This document shows, piece by piece, positions 52,426 through 61,174 of a DNA stretch of 64,000 bases; position 1 is the stretch's first letter, and every line of letters begins with the position of its first letter. Below the pieces are notes generated by a model. The model saw only the letters and a list, made by a program, of their open reading frames with translations, was not told where the DNA came from and did not search any database. This stretch comes from Aldehydirespirator sp965116195. GTDB taxonomy: Bacteria > Actinomycetota > Acidimicrobiia > Acidimicrobiales > Aldehydirespiratoraceae. The stretch covers positions 3,162,001-3,226,000 of the forward strand of contig OZ220491.1 of assembly GCA_965116195.1 (NCBI GenBank), read 5' to 3'. The position numbers and the translations under genes are program-made.

Positions 52426-52664
52426 TGCGGCACACAGGTGTTGTCTCTCATCTGGTTCAGTCACTGACACGCTCAAGTCGTCGCCGCAGCCTTTCATTTG
52501 ACCAGTCGCCTTGTGGTCACCGAGGCAAATCGCCAGAGATTGTAGGTGACGGTTCCCGCACATTTGGCCGGTCGCTTTGTGGTCACCGAGGCAAATTCGG
52601 AGGCCCACAAGAGGCCCGTCGTTGGCCATTTGACCAGTCGCTTTGTGGTCACCGAGGCAAATAG
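52422..52664 (+). CDS. Possible small repeat protein coupled to the pilin gene
   Basis: An ATG overlaps the pilin stop (ATGA) and opens an 80-codon frame ending at TAG 52664, 9 bases before the TadE-like gene. It reads MMRHTGVVSHLVQSL, then three copies of FDQSLCGHRGK-type sequence at an exact 66-bp (22-codon) spacing. The overlap and the codon-length period suggest it could be translated. It may equally be one of the window's many non-coding arrays, since each unit is an obvious DNA repeat. I recognise no family. Confidence 0.35.
   Translation: MMRHTGVVSHLVQSLTRSSRRRSLSFDQSPCGHRGKSPEIVGDGSRTFGRSLCGHRGKFGGPQEARRWPFDQSLCGHRGK
52496..52661. repeat. 66-bp tandem array (three units)
   Basis: ATTTGACCAGTCGCTTTGTG with GTCACCGAGGCAAAT starts at 52496, 52562 and 52628. 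Confidence 0.93.
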
Positions 52665-52673
52665 GCATCGCTC

Positions 52674-53048
52674 ATGTTTTCTGGTCGTCGCAGCAGCCGT
52701 TCAGCGGGGCAGTCAACTGTGGAGTTTGTGCTGATCACGCCGTTCTTTGCGCTGATGCTGCTGACGCTGGTGCAGGTGGGCCTGTTGGTACGGACCCGTC
52801 TGCTGGTGACACATGCTGCGGGTGAGGCGGCACGCTTCGCCGCTGTGGGTGCCAGCGACTTTGAGGTACGAGACGCAGCGCTGTCAGCAGCCAACCTTGA
52901 AGGCGACCGGCTCGCGGTCACGGTGCAGCGCTGGGACGGTCTTGCAACCGTGGAACTTCGCTACGTTGCCCCGACCGATGTTCCACTCGTCGGCGCACTG
53001 GTACAAGACGCAGTATTCAGCGCTGACGCCACGATGCGACTTGAGTAG
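52674..53048 (+). CDS. TadE-like pseudopilin
   Basis: A 124-residue TadE-family protein: a short basic leader, then RSAGQSTVEFVLITPFFALMLLTLVQVGL, with the processing-site-like AGQSTVEF glutamate, then a small extracellular domain (THAAGEAARFAAVGASD, LRYVAPTDVPLVGALV). It is a minor pilin of the Tad system and the last gene of the operon that I can see. Confidence 0.85.
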   Translation: MFSGRRSSRSAGQSTVEFVLITPFFALMLLTLVQVGLLVRTRLLVTHAAGEAARFAAVGASDFEVRDAALSAANLEGDRLAVTVQRWDGLATVELRYVAPTDVPLVGALVQDAVFSADATMRLE

Positions 53049-53057
53049 TCGCACTGC

Positions 53058-53268
53058 TGACAGCTCGGGACCGGATTGAGTCCGGGACGGTATGCGCGCC
53101 GCAACTCGCACAATCGCACCGGTGACAGCACGGGACCGGATTGAGTCCGGGACGGTATGAGCGCCGCAACTAGCACAATCGCACCGGTGACAGCACGGGA
53201 CCGGACTGAGTCTGCGATCGTATGCCCGGCTGCGACTCGCATGAACGCACCGGTGACGGCCTCGGATA
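53058..53268. repeat. 65-bp tandem array after the TadE-like gene
   Basis: TGACAGCTCGGGACCGGATT begins at 53058, with copies at 53123 and 53188 and the start of a fourth at 53254. Each unit has GCAACTCGCACAATCGCACC, similar to the gene end GCGACTTGAGTAGTCGCAC. The following gene starts right after it. Confidence 0.9.
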
Positions 53269-53280
53269 CCGTCTGCTGTC

Positions 53281-53820
53281 GTGCCGGTCGGAATCCAGCG
53301 TGACGAGCGACAGTCCTTCACTGTGTTGAGCATCACGGGCGACCTGGACATTGTTGGTGCCCCCGAGCTGCGCAAGGCGGTGATACAGGCAGTCGCCGAC
53401 GGGGTGCGCCGGTTGATCCTCGACCTGTCCGACCTGGACTTTGTTGATTCTGTGGGTCTCGGGGTTGTGGTTGGTGCGCTCAAGCGTCTGCGACAGCGTG
53501 ATGGTGACCTGGCCGTGGTCTGCCCCGTTGCACGTATTCGCCGGGTGTTTGAGATATGCGACCTCGACCGGGTACTGACAATGCACACCAGCATTGATCA
53601 TGTCATATGGCCCGACACCAACGTGCCACCCGGCACCAGAGGCACAAGCGCCACCGGGCACATGCCCGGCGCCAGAGGCACAAGCGCCACCGGGCACATG
53701 CCCGGCACCAGAGGCACAGACGCCACCGGGCACATGCCCGGCACCAGAGGCACAGGCGCATCGGCTTCCGCCGCGCCCCGCGAAGCGAAAGCGGAGGTGT
53801 CGTGGCTGAGAACCCCGTGA
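53281..53820 (+). CDS. STAS-domain anti-anti-sigma factor with a C-terminal repeat
   Basis: A SpoIIAA/RsbV-type protein. Residues 1-105 form the STAS domain: QSFTVLSITGDLDIVGAPELRKAV, LILDLSDLDFVDSVGLGVVVGALKRL, with the phosphorylatable serine in VDSVGLG. After it comes a 12-residue repeat (GTRGTSATGHMP, 36-bp units, four copies at 53630-53755), then a basic tail. It should bind the anti-sigma kinase encoded immediately downstream, whose start codon lies inside this gene. The start is GTG 53281. Confidence 0.87.
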   Translation: MPVGIQRDERQSFTVLSITGDLDIVGAPELRKAVIQAVADGVRRLILDLSDLDFVDSVGLGVVVGALKRLRQRDGDLAVVCPVARIRRVFEICDLDRVLTMHTSIDHVIWPDTNVPPGTRGTSATGHMPGARGTSATGHMPGTRGTDATGHMPGTRGTGASASAAPREAKAEVSWLRTP

Positions 53821-54239
53821 ACAGCGTGGAGATTCAGATACCTGTCCAAACCGACTACGTCTCGTTCGTCAGGGTGGTCGTGGCCGCAGTCGCTGAACTG
53901 CCGCCCAGTCCCGGCACAGCCAGGATTGACGATCTGCGGGTAGCGGTGTCAGAGGCCACCACCAACGCCATACAGGCTCATCAGCGAGTTGGATCGCTGC
54001 GACCGATCACGCTGAACTGCCTTCGACAGCACGACACCATGACAGTGACAGTGCGCGACCACGGGGACGGGTTTGACATTGACTCCATCCCCGAGTTGCC
54101 GCCGCCGGAGTCCCCCGAACGGTTGAGGCACGAGTCCGGGATGGGTGTGGCCATCATGCGGACACTGGTTGACGAATCCAGCATCAACTCCGGTCCGCAG
54201 GGCACTGAGATCAGCCTGCTGATGCGCTGCACTCCGTAG
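53802..54239 (+). CDS. RsbW/SpoIIAB-like anti-sigma factor kinase (HATPase)
   Basis: A 145-residue GHKL ATPase: N-box LRVAVSEATTNAIQAH, G1 box VRDHGDGFD and G2 box GMGVAIMRTLVD. It would bind and inhibit a sigma factor, and phosphorylate the STAS partner. I chose GTG 53802, which overlaps the STAS gene by 19 bases; the longer open frame is repeat sequence read in another frame. No sigma-factor gene adjoins. Confidence 0.87.
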   Translation: MAENPVNSVEIQIPVQTDYVSFVRVVVAAVAELPPSPGTARIDDLRVAVSEATTNAIQAHQRVGSLRPITLNCLRQHDTMTVTVRDHGDGFDIDSIPELPPPESPERLRHESGMGVAIMRTLVDESSINSGPQGTEISLLMRCTP

Positions 54240-54274
54240 GGTCTGTCAGTCACTACTGATATATCTAGGTACCA

Positions 54275-55663
54275 ATGGCAGGACGTACACGAACCGGGTC
54301 TGATCAGCTTGAGCCGCCTTCCATCACCTGGATAGGCAGCGATCGCCGCCTGCCCAGTCGTGTGGTGCGGCCGATGCTGCGGTTCCTGAAAGTTGAGGCC
54401 GCAGGAGGCATCGTGATGCTGGCAGCGGCGACTGTGGCGCTGATCTGGGCCAACTCGCCGTGGCAGGATTCCTATCACGAGTTTTTTCACACAACCCATG
54501 TAGCGATCAATTTCGGCAGCACGGTCATCATTGACCTGTCTGTTGAACACATGATCAACGATGCGCTGATGGTGATTTTCTTCTTTGTGGTTGGTCTGGA
54601 GATCAAGCGGGAACTGGTTGTCGGTGAGTTGCGCGAGCCGGCTGCAGCCTTGTTGCCTGCCCTGGCTGCGCTTGGCGGGATGGTGGTTCCTGCTGTGTTG
54701 TACCTGACCCTGAACTGGGGGGGTGACGGTGCCGCCGGATGGGGGATCCCGATGGCCACCGACATCGCCTTTGCCGTCGGGGTGTTGTCATTGCTGGGCA
54801 ACCGCATCACGAGTTCCATGAAGGTCTTTCTGCTCACGCTGGCCATAGTTGACGACATCGGTGCCATCATCGTGATCGCGCTCGTCTACACGAGTGACCT
54901 TTCGACCGGATGGCTGCTTGCCGCCGCTGCGACACTCTTGCTGCTGGTGATGATGCGGGTTTCTCGTGTGTGGTACTCGCCGGCCTACCTGGTGGTTGGT
55001 GTGTTTCTCTGGTATGCCGTCTTCAGGTCTGGTGTGCATGCCACCCTCGCCGGGGTGTTGCTGGGGGTGTTGGCACCGGCTCGTCCTCTGCTGGCCAAAG
55101 GAACCGCCATGGATGTTGATGGAGAGGGCTTGGCCAGGGCACTGTCTGACCCTGAGTTGGCGCGTCAGGTGAGTTTTGGCATCAGGGAACACGTGGCGGT
55201 GGCTGACCGGCTGGCGGACCTGCTGCATCCCTGGACCAGCTTTTTGGTGGTGCCCGTGTTCGCTCTGGCAAATGCCGGAGTCGAACTGTCGTCGGACATG
55301 ATCAGTGACAGCGTGACCTCGCCCGTCACGTTGGGTATTGTGTTGGGCCTCTTGGTGGGGAAGTTGGTGGGAGTGTCGTTGTTCACCTGGTTGGGGGTGC
55401 GCAGTGGAGTGTGCGAACTCCCCGGCGGTGCCACCTGGCCCAGGATCATGGGGTTGGCCGGCGTTGCGGGCATCGGCTTCACGGTGTCGCTGTTCATCAC
55501 GAACCTGGCCTTCACAGCAGACCAACTTACAGATCAGGCAAAGCTGGGTGTTTTGGTGGCGTCCTTGGTGGCTGCGACGGTTGGATCAACGATCCTGGTC
55601 ACGTCACGACAGGGGCCTGATGGTTCCTCGAATCCGGTACGACAGGCAGGTAAATCCGCATGA
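54275..55663 (+). CDS. nhaA: NhaA-type Na+/H+ antiporter
   Basis: A 462-residue membrane antiporter that exports Na+ or Li+ for H+. Diagnostic stretches are RFLKVEAAGGIVMLAAATVALIWANSPW, FFFVVGLEIKRELVVGELR, the TDIAFAVGVLSLLG region, the ion-binding aspartate pair in AIVDDIGAIIVIAL, and GIGFTVSLFITNLAF near the end. Length and order agree with NhaA, with a C-terminal extension. The stop overlaps topA by 4 bp (ATGA). Confidence 0.96.
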   Translation: MAGRTRTGSDQLEPPSITWIGSDRRLPSRVVRPMLRFLKVEAAGGIVMLAAATVALIWANSPWQDSYHEFFHTTHVAINFGSTVIIDLSVEHMINDALMVIFFFVVGLEIKRELVVGELREPAAALLPALAALGGMVVPAVLYLTLNWGGDGAAGWGIPMATDIAFAVGVLSLLGNRITSSMKVFLLTLAIVDDIGAIIVIALVYTSDLSTGWLLAAAATLLLLVMMRVSRVWYSPAYLVVGVFLWYAVFRSGVHATLAGVLLGVLAPARPLLAKGTAMDVDGEGLARALSDPELARQVSFGIREHVAVADRLADLLHPWTSFLVVPVFALANAGVELSSDMISDSVTSPVTLGIVLGLLVGKLVGVSLFTWLGVRSGVCELPGGATWPRIMGLAGVAGIGFTVSLFITNLAFTADQLTDQAKLGVLVASLVAATVGSTILVTSRQGPDGSSNPVRQAGKSA

Positions 55664-58600
55664 CAAGAGCCTTGGTTATCGTTGAGTCGCCTGCAAAGGC
55701 CAAGACCATCAAGGGGTATCTCGGCGATGACTTCGTTGTGGAGTCGTCCATCGGTCACGTCCGGGATCTGCCCAGCCGCGCCGCCGAGGTTCCCAAGGCC
55801 TACAAGTCCGAGCCATGGGCACGCCTCGGCATAGATGTGGACAACGGCTTCAAGCCCCTGTACGTGGTGAACAGCGACAAGCGTGAGCAGATTCGCAAAC
55901 TAAGGAGCCTGCTGTCCGAGGCTGAGGAACTCTATCTGGCCACCGATGAAGACCGCGAGGGCGAGGCAATTGCCTGGCACTTGCTGGAGGTTCTCAATCC
56001 GCGGGTGCCGGTGAAGCGAATGGTGTTCCACGAGATCACCCGAGCGGCCATCAGGGCCGCGGTGGAGTCACCCCGTGAGCTCGACCGTCGTTTGGTGGAT
56101 GCCCAGGAGGCCAGGCGCATGCTGGACCGGCTCTACGGCTATGAGGTGTCGCCGGTACTGTGGAAGAAGGTCATGCCGCAGTTGTCGGCTGGGCGTGTTC
56201 AGAGTGTTGCAATACGCATCGTGGTTGAGCGCGAGCGCGAGCGCATGGCCTTTGTGAGCGCCGGCTACTGGAGTCTCACCGGCACGTTCTTCGCCGATCC
56301 CTCACAGGACGCGGCTGGTGCGAACGGGGCAACAGGTGCGACTCGTGTAGCTGGTGAAGCTGGTGCGATTGTTGAAGTTGGTGGGGTCGGTACAGCAGGT
56401 GAAGCCGGTGCGACTGGTGCGACTGTTGAGGCCGGTGCATCTGGTGAGGCTGGTGCGACTGTTGAAGTTGGTGGGGTCGGTACAGCAGGTGAAGCCGGTG
56501 CGACTGGTGCGATTGTTGAGGCCGGTGCATCTGTTGAGGCTGGTGCGATTGTTGAAGTTGGTGGGGTCGGTACAGCAGGTGAAGCCGGTGCGACTGGTGC
56601 GGCCGGTGCATCTGGTGAAGCCGGTGCCACTGGTGAAGCCGAGAGCCGGAGCGGGCGCTTCAAGGCGGTGCTGGCCGAACTGGATGGCAACCGCGTGGCC
56701 ACCGGTCGCGATTTTGACTCCGAGGGCAACCCCACCAAGCGTGACGTGACGGTCCTGGACGAGCCAAGAGCCCGCGCCCTTGCCGCAGCGCTGGAAGGCT
56801 CCGACTTTGTGGTGCGGTCGCGGCGTGCCAAGCCGTACCGTCGCCGCCCGGCAGCGCCTTTCATCACCTCCACTTTGCAACAAGAGGCCGCACGCAAACT
56901 GTCCATGTCCTCGGCAGCGGCCATGCGCGCCGCCCAGTCGCTGTACGAACAGGGCTACATCACCTACATGCGCACCGACAGCACCGCCCTGTCGGACTCG
57001 GCATTGACCGCTGCCAGAGCCGCCGTGGCCCAGCGCTTCGGTGATGCTGCGCTGCCGTCAGAGCCGCGCAAATATGCCAGCAAGGTCAAGAACGCACAGG
57101 AGGCCCACGAGGCGATCCGGCCCTCGGGTGACACCTTTGTTGCCCCCGAGGCAGTGGCCAAGCAGGTGCCCAGGTCTGAGGCCCGACTCTATGAACTGGT
57201 TTGGCAGCGCACTCTGGCCAGCCAGATGCATGACTGCACCGGACAGACGGTGCAACTGCGTATAGGCACGCCCTCCGGGGCAACTCGCGACGCAGTGTTC
57301 GCAGCCTCTGGCACGGTGATCACCGATCTGGGTTTCAGACGGGTGTACACCGAGGGTGCCGATGCTGATGACCGCACAGAGGACGACAGAGAGATGCGGC
57401 TACCGGCGGTGGCCGAGGGTGACCCGGTGCGCAGTGATGCCATGGAGCCTGCCGGTCATACCACGCAGCCCCCGGCACGCTACACCGAGGCTTCGCTGGT
57501 GCGACGCCTTGAGCAGCTGGGCGTGGGCCGACCCTCGACCTACTCGTCGATCATGGGCACGATCACCAATCGAGGCTATGTGTGGCGCAAAGGCATGGCT
57601 CTGGTGCCCTCATTCACGGCCTTTTCGGTGGTGAACCTGCTGGAGCGGCATTTTCCCAAACTGGTTGACTACTCATTCACCGCTCAGATGGAGGACGACC
57701 TGGACCGGATAGCGACCGGGGTCGAAGAGGCCGTGCCGTGGTTGGGTGAGTTCTATTTCGGTAATGACGACGATCCCGGCCTCAAGGAAAAGGTGTCGAG
57801 CCGCCTCAACGACATTGACGCCCGGGTTGTCAATTCGATACCCCTTGGTGTGGACTCCGACGGCGTGGGAGTGGAGGTGCGAGTGGGCCGCTACGGCCCG
57901 AGCGTGCGCCGGGGCGATGACACGGTCCCGGTGCCCGAGGACACAGAGCCTGACGAACTGGACCTCGACAAGGCTCTGCAGCTGTTGGAGGCCCCCAACG
58001 ATGAGCAGGTTCTGGGCAAGGATCCCGCGACCGGCCTTGACGTTCTGGCCAGGCAGGGACGTTATGGCCCCTATGTGCAGTTGGGCCGAGTCGAGGAACT
58101 GTCAGGCAGACCCAAGTTCGCTTCGCTGTTCAAGACCATGACTCTCGAGACCGTGACCCTTGACGAGGCGTTGCAGTTGCTGTCTTTGCCGCGTCTGGTG
58201 GGTCAGGACCCGTCTGACGGGGTGGAGATAACTGTGCAGAACGGTCGTTACGGGCCGTACCTCAAGAAAGGCTCTGACAGTCGCAGCCTGGCCAGCGAGC
58301 AGGAACTGTTCACGATCACTCTTGACGGGTGCCTCAAGCTTTTGGCCCAGCCCAAGCGCCGCCGTGGGGCCACACAGGCTCCACCTTTGCGAGAACTAGG
58401 CCCCGATCCTGACACAGGTCGTGATCTGGTGATCAAGGACGGTCGTTACGGCCACTATGTCACGGACGGTGAGACCAACGCCTCGCTGCGCACCGGTGAC
58501 ACGGTGGAGAAACTCACGGTTGAGAGGGCCTCTGAGTTGCTGGCCGAGCGCCGCGCCAAAGGTTCGGCCCCAAAGCGCGCCACCAGCAGGAAAAAGCCCG

Positions 58601-58677
58601 CTGCAAGCAGGAAATCCTCAACCAAGCAGTCCCCAACCCGCAAACGTCCTCCCAAACAGTCCCCCAAGCGCAGCTAG
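55660..58677 (+). CDS. topA: DNA topoisomerase I with a repeat insert
   Basis: Type IA topoisomerase relaxing negative supercoils. TOPRIM domain: ALVIVESPAKAKTIKGYLG and YLATDEDREGEAIAWHLLE. Catalytic tyrosine in GYITYMRTDST; strand-passage motifs FITSTLQQEAARKLSMS and GVGRPSTYSSIMGTITNRGYV. The C-terminal part has several Topo_C-type repeats (DPATGLDVLARQGRYGPYVQLG and similar) and a lysine/arginine-rich tail, as in actinobacteria. Residues of about 217-327 are an insert of Gly/Ala/Glu/Val sequence with a 90-bp (30-codon) higher-order repeat (GTTGAAGTTGGTGGGGTCGG at 56371, 56461 and 56551). It lies between YWSLTGTFFADP and RFKAVLAELDGNRVATGRDF, a loop that is short in relatives. Confidence 0.97.
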   Translation: MTRALVIVESPAKAKTIKGYLGDDFVVESSIGHVRDLPSRAAEVPKAYKSEPWARLGIDVDNGFKPLYVVNSDKREQIRKLRSLLSEAEELYLATDEDREGEAIAWHLLEVLNPRVPVKRMVFHEITRAAIRAAVESPRELDRRLVDAQEARRMLDRLYGYEVSPVLWKKVMPQLSAGRVQSVAIRIVVERERERMAFVSAGYWSLTGTFFADPSQDAAGANGATGATRVAGEAGAIVEVGGVGTAGEAGATGATVEAGASGEAGATVEVGGVGTAGEAGATGAIVEAGASVEAGAIVEVGGVGTAGEAGATGAAGASGEAGATGEAESRSGRFKAVLAELDGNRVATGRDFDSEGNPTKRDVTVLDEPRARALAAALEGSDFVVRSRRAKPYRRRPAAPFITSTLQQEAARKLSMSSAAAMRAAQSLYEQGYITYMRTDSTALSDSALTAARAAVAQRFGDAALPSEPRKYASKVKNAQEAHEAIRPSGDTFVAPEAVAKQVPRSEARLYELVWQRTLASQMHDCTGQTVQLRIGTPSGATRDAVFAASGTVITDLGFRRVYTEGADADDRTEDDREMRLPAVAEGDPVRSDAMEPAGHTTQPPARYTEASLVRRLEQLGVGRPSTYSSIMGTITNRGYVWRKGMALVPSFTAFSVVNLLERHFPKLVDYSFTAQMEDDLDRIATGVEEAVPWLGEFYFGNDDDPGLKEKVSSRLNDIDARVVNSIPLGVDSDGVGVEVRVGRYGPSVRRGDDTVPVPEDTEPDELDLDKALQLLEAPNDEQVLGKDPATGLDVLARQGRYGPYVQLGRVEELSGRPKFASLFKTMTLETVTLDEALQLLSLPRLVGQDPSDGVEITVQNGRYGPYLKKGSDSRSLASEQELFTITLDGCLKLLAQPKRRRGATQAPPLRELGPDPDTGRDLVIKDGRYGHYVTDGETNASLRTGDTVEKLTVERASELLAERRAKGSAPKRATSRKKPAASRKSSTKQSPTRKRPPKQSPKRS

Positions 58678-58707
58678 TCAGCTACAGACTTGACCACGCG
58701 CAGGTGT

Positions 58708-58723
58708 CGTGTCGGCCGACACG
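58708..58723. promoter_or_regulatory. Perfect 16-bp palindrome after topA
   Basis: CGTGTCGGCCGACACG reads identically on both strands, 31 bases after the topA stop. There is no T tract. It could be a protein-binding site for the next promoter or a processing or termination hairpin. Confidence 0.4.
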
Positions 58724-58831
58724 GCCTGTCGTGGATGAGCTTCAGAGGGTGGCTCTGATGTCATGGCAACGTCGTGAGCAGGCTGTTGGCTGGCGCGTCG
58801 TGTCGGGGTTGGGAACCTAGCCTCGACTGTA

Positions 58832-60538
58832 GTGGGCCAAGAGGTATCCCGGAGTTCTGCAGGCATTCGCCTTGACGAGGCCTTGGGAGCCGCCCGACCT
58901 TCGGGCCGTCTTGAGCAGCTGTTTGGAACGCGGGCCTTCTTTCGCTTGTGGATTGCCCAGGTCGTGTCGGCCACCGGAGACTGGTTGGGGCTGGTGGCCA
59001 CGATCTCGCTGGCGGCCCGCCTGAGTGAAGGCTCCGAGGGGGCCGCCATTGCCCTGGTGCTTGCCAGCCGCGTGGCACCAGGCTTCTTTTTGGCTACTGC
59101 GGTGGGTGTCATCGTTGACCGCTTCAACCGCAAACGGGTGATGATCGGCTGTGATGCAGGCCGGGCGTTGGTGCTGGTGGTGCTGCCTTTCGTTGACACG
59201 CTGGCAGGCTTGGTGGTGGCGAGCGTCATGTTGGAGTTGTTGACGATGATGTGGCAGCCGGCCAAGGAGGCAACCGTTCCCAATCTGGTGCCGCGTGAGA
59301 AGCTGACCACCGCGAATTCGCTGAACGTGGCAGCCGCCTATGGCATGTTTCCGGTCGCTGCGGGCTTGGCGGCTCTGCTGTCAAAGGCTGCTGAGGTGGT
59401 GTCCGACGAGGGTTGGGTCACCACGCTGCGACTCAACGAGGAGGGTCTCGCCTTCTACGTGGACGGTCTGTCATTTCTGGTGACAGCGCTCATCATCTGG
59501 CGTATCCCCATCCCGACACGTTCCAGACAGGAGAGGACATCGGGGCAACGGGGCAGCCTGGATCTGGGAGGTGCCATCCGGGAGTTGCGTGAGGGTTGGC
59601 ACCTGGTGGCAGCCAATCCCATCATTCGTGCTGTCAATATCGGCTTGGCCACAGCCGTGATGGGTGCCGGCATCGTTTTTTCGCTGGGTGCTCTGTTTGT
59701 GGATGAGTTGATCCTGGGGCGTGAGGCTGACTTCAACCTGGTGTTGTTCGCCCTTGGTGTGGGTATGGCTGTGGGTGTCCTGGTTGCCTCGATGTTGCAG
59801 AACCGGCTCAACCGACCTCGCAGCTTTGTGGTGGTGCTGATCAGCGCCGGGGTGGTTCTGTTTGCGGCGGCTTCGGTGGACCGGCTGTCGTTGCTGGTTC
59901 CCCTTGTGGTGTTGTTGGGGGTGGCGGCTGGCCCTTCCTACGTGTTGGGCTTCACGCTGCTCCACGAGAATGTCGCCAACGAGCTGCGAGGTCGGGTGTT
60001 TTCGACCCTGCTGCTCTTGGTCAGGTTGTGTTTGTTGCTGTCGCTGGCTGCGGCACCGGCTCTGTCGGAGCTGTTTGATGGTGCTGCGAACCGCTGGTTT
60101 GACGGCGCAATTTCGGTGCTGGGCATGCAGGTCATGTTGCCCGGGGTTCGGGTCACGATGTGGTTGGCAGCTTTGACGGTGTTGGGGGCCGGCGGTCTCG
60201 CCAGTTGGAGCCTGCGATCCGTCAAACCCGTGGCTGCACCCGATGACCCGTCGGGTGGTGTTGGTGATTCTGTTGTGTCGTCTGGTGATGTGGTGGGTGT
60301 CGGTGGTGGTCCTGTTGTGTCGTCTGGTGATGTCGTGGGTGCTGTTGGTGATTCTGTTGTGTCGTCTGGTGATGCGGTGGGTGTCGGTGGTGGTCCTGTT
60401 GTGTCGTCTGGTGATGTGGTGGGTGTCGGTGGTGGTCCTGTTGTGTCGTCTGGTGATGTCGTGGGTGCTGTTGGTGATTCTGTGGTGTCGACTGGTGACT
60501 TGATGGGAACCTCCGATGATCCTGTTGTGTCAGGCTGA
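58832..60538 (+). CDS. MFS transporter with a repeat tail
   Basis: A 568-residue permease of the MFS_3 type (enterobactin-exporter-like). It starts with FFRLWIAQVVSATGDWLGLVATISLAARLS and GVIVDRFNRKRVMIGCDAGRALVLV, the conserved cytoplasmic loop, and has about 12 hydrophobic segments. After the last helix (about residue 465) the tail is a 14-residue repeat (VGDSVVSSGDVVGV and GGGPVVSSGDVVGA, 42-bp units, 60255-60500). The substrate is unknown. The start is GTG 58832. Confidence 0.85.
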   Translation: MGQEVSRSSAGIRLDEALGAARPSGRLEQLFGTRAFFRLWIAQVVSATGDWLGLVATISLAARLSEGSEGAAIALVLASRVAPGFFLATAVGVIVDRFNRKRVMIGCDAGRALVLVVLPFVDTLAGLVVASVMLELLTMMWQPAKEATVPNLVPREKLTTANSLNVAAAYGMFPVAAGLAALLSKAAEVVSDEGWVTTLRLNEEGLAFYVDGLSFLVTALIIWRIPIPTRSRQERTSGQRGSLDLGGAIRELREGWHLVAANPIIRAVNIGLATAVMGAGIVFSLGALFVDELILGREADFNLVLFALGVGMAVGVLVASMLQNRLNRPRSFVVVLISAGVVLFAAASVDRLSLLVPLVVLLGVAAGPSYVLGFTLLHENVANELRGRVFSTLLLLVRLCLLLSLAAAPALSELFDGAANRWFDGAISVLGMQVMLPGVRVTMWLAALTVLGAGGLASWSLRSVKPVAAPDDPSGGVGDSVVSSGDVVGVGGGPVVSSGDVVGAVGDSVVSSGDAVGVGGGPVVSSGDVVGVGGGPVVSSGDVVGAVGDSVVSTGDLMGTSDDPVVSG

Positions 60539-60550
60539 TCAGGTGCTGTC

Positions 60551-61174
60551 ATGAGGGGCCGCCTGATCGCGGTTGAGGGCATTGACGGTTGCGGCAAGTC
60601 AACGCAGGCCCGTCTGCTGGCCGACTCCCTCGGGGCCGTGCTCACCTACCAGTTCGGTGCCACCGATGTGGGCGCAGTGATCCGCCGCGTGCTGCTGGAT
60701 CCCGCCAACCACAATCTCAACGTTCGGGCCGAGGCGCTTTTGATCATCGCCGACAAGGCTCAGCACACCGCCGAGATCGTCGAACCCGAGCTGCGGGCAG
60801 GCAACGACGTGGTGACCGACCGCTTCACCGCTTCTACGTTGGCCTATCAGGGTTACGGCAGGGGACTTGACCTGGAGGATTTGTCTGCCATGATGCACTT
60901 CGCCACCGCAGGCACAAGCCCCGATCTCAACGTGTTGCTCCGGATCGATCCTGAAGTTGCCGCGCGGCGACTGGGACCGACCAGAGACCGTTTTGAGGAG
61001 GTCGGCAACGGTTTCATGGAGAGAGTTGACCTCGGGTACCGGTCATTGGCTGATGCCGATCCGTCCCGCTGGGCTGTCATTGACGCCTCCGGCACGGTTG
61101 ACGAAGTAGCCGCACGGCTGCAGACCACCGTGCGCCAGCGTCTTGAACCCCCTGCTTTTGCTGGCCTTTGCTGA
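60551..61174 (+). CDS. tmk: Thymidylate kinase
   Basis: A 207-residue dTMP kinase making dTDP. P-loop LIAVEGIDGCGKSTQARLL, the DR motif with lid and LID-adjacent helix in DVVTDRFTASTLAYQGYGRGL, and a C-terminal RxxxVGNGFMERVDLGY-like segment. Length is usual. The stop overlaps the holB start by one base, and the pair tmk-holB is a common bacterial arrangement. Confidence 0.95.
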   Translation: MRGRLIAVEGIDGCGKSTQARLLADSLGAVLTYQFGATDVGAVIRRVLLDPANHNLNVRAEALLIIADKAQHTAEIVEPELRAGNDVVTDRFTASTLAYQGYGRGLDLEDLSAMMHFATAGTSPDLNVLLRIDPEVAARRLGPTRDRFEEVGNGFMERVDLGYRSLADADPSRWAVIDASGTVDEVAARLQTTVRQRLEPPAFAGLC

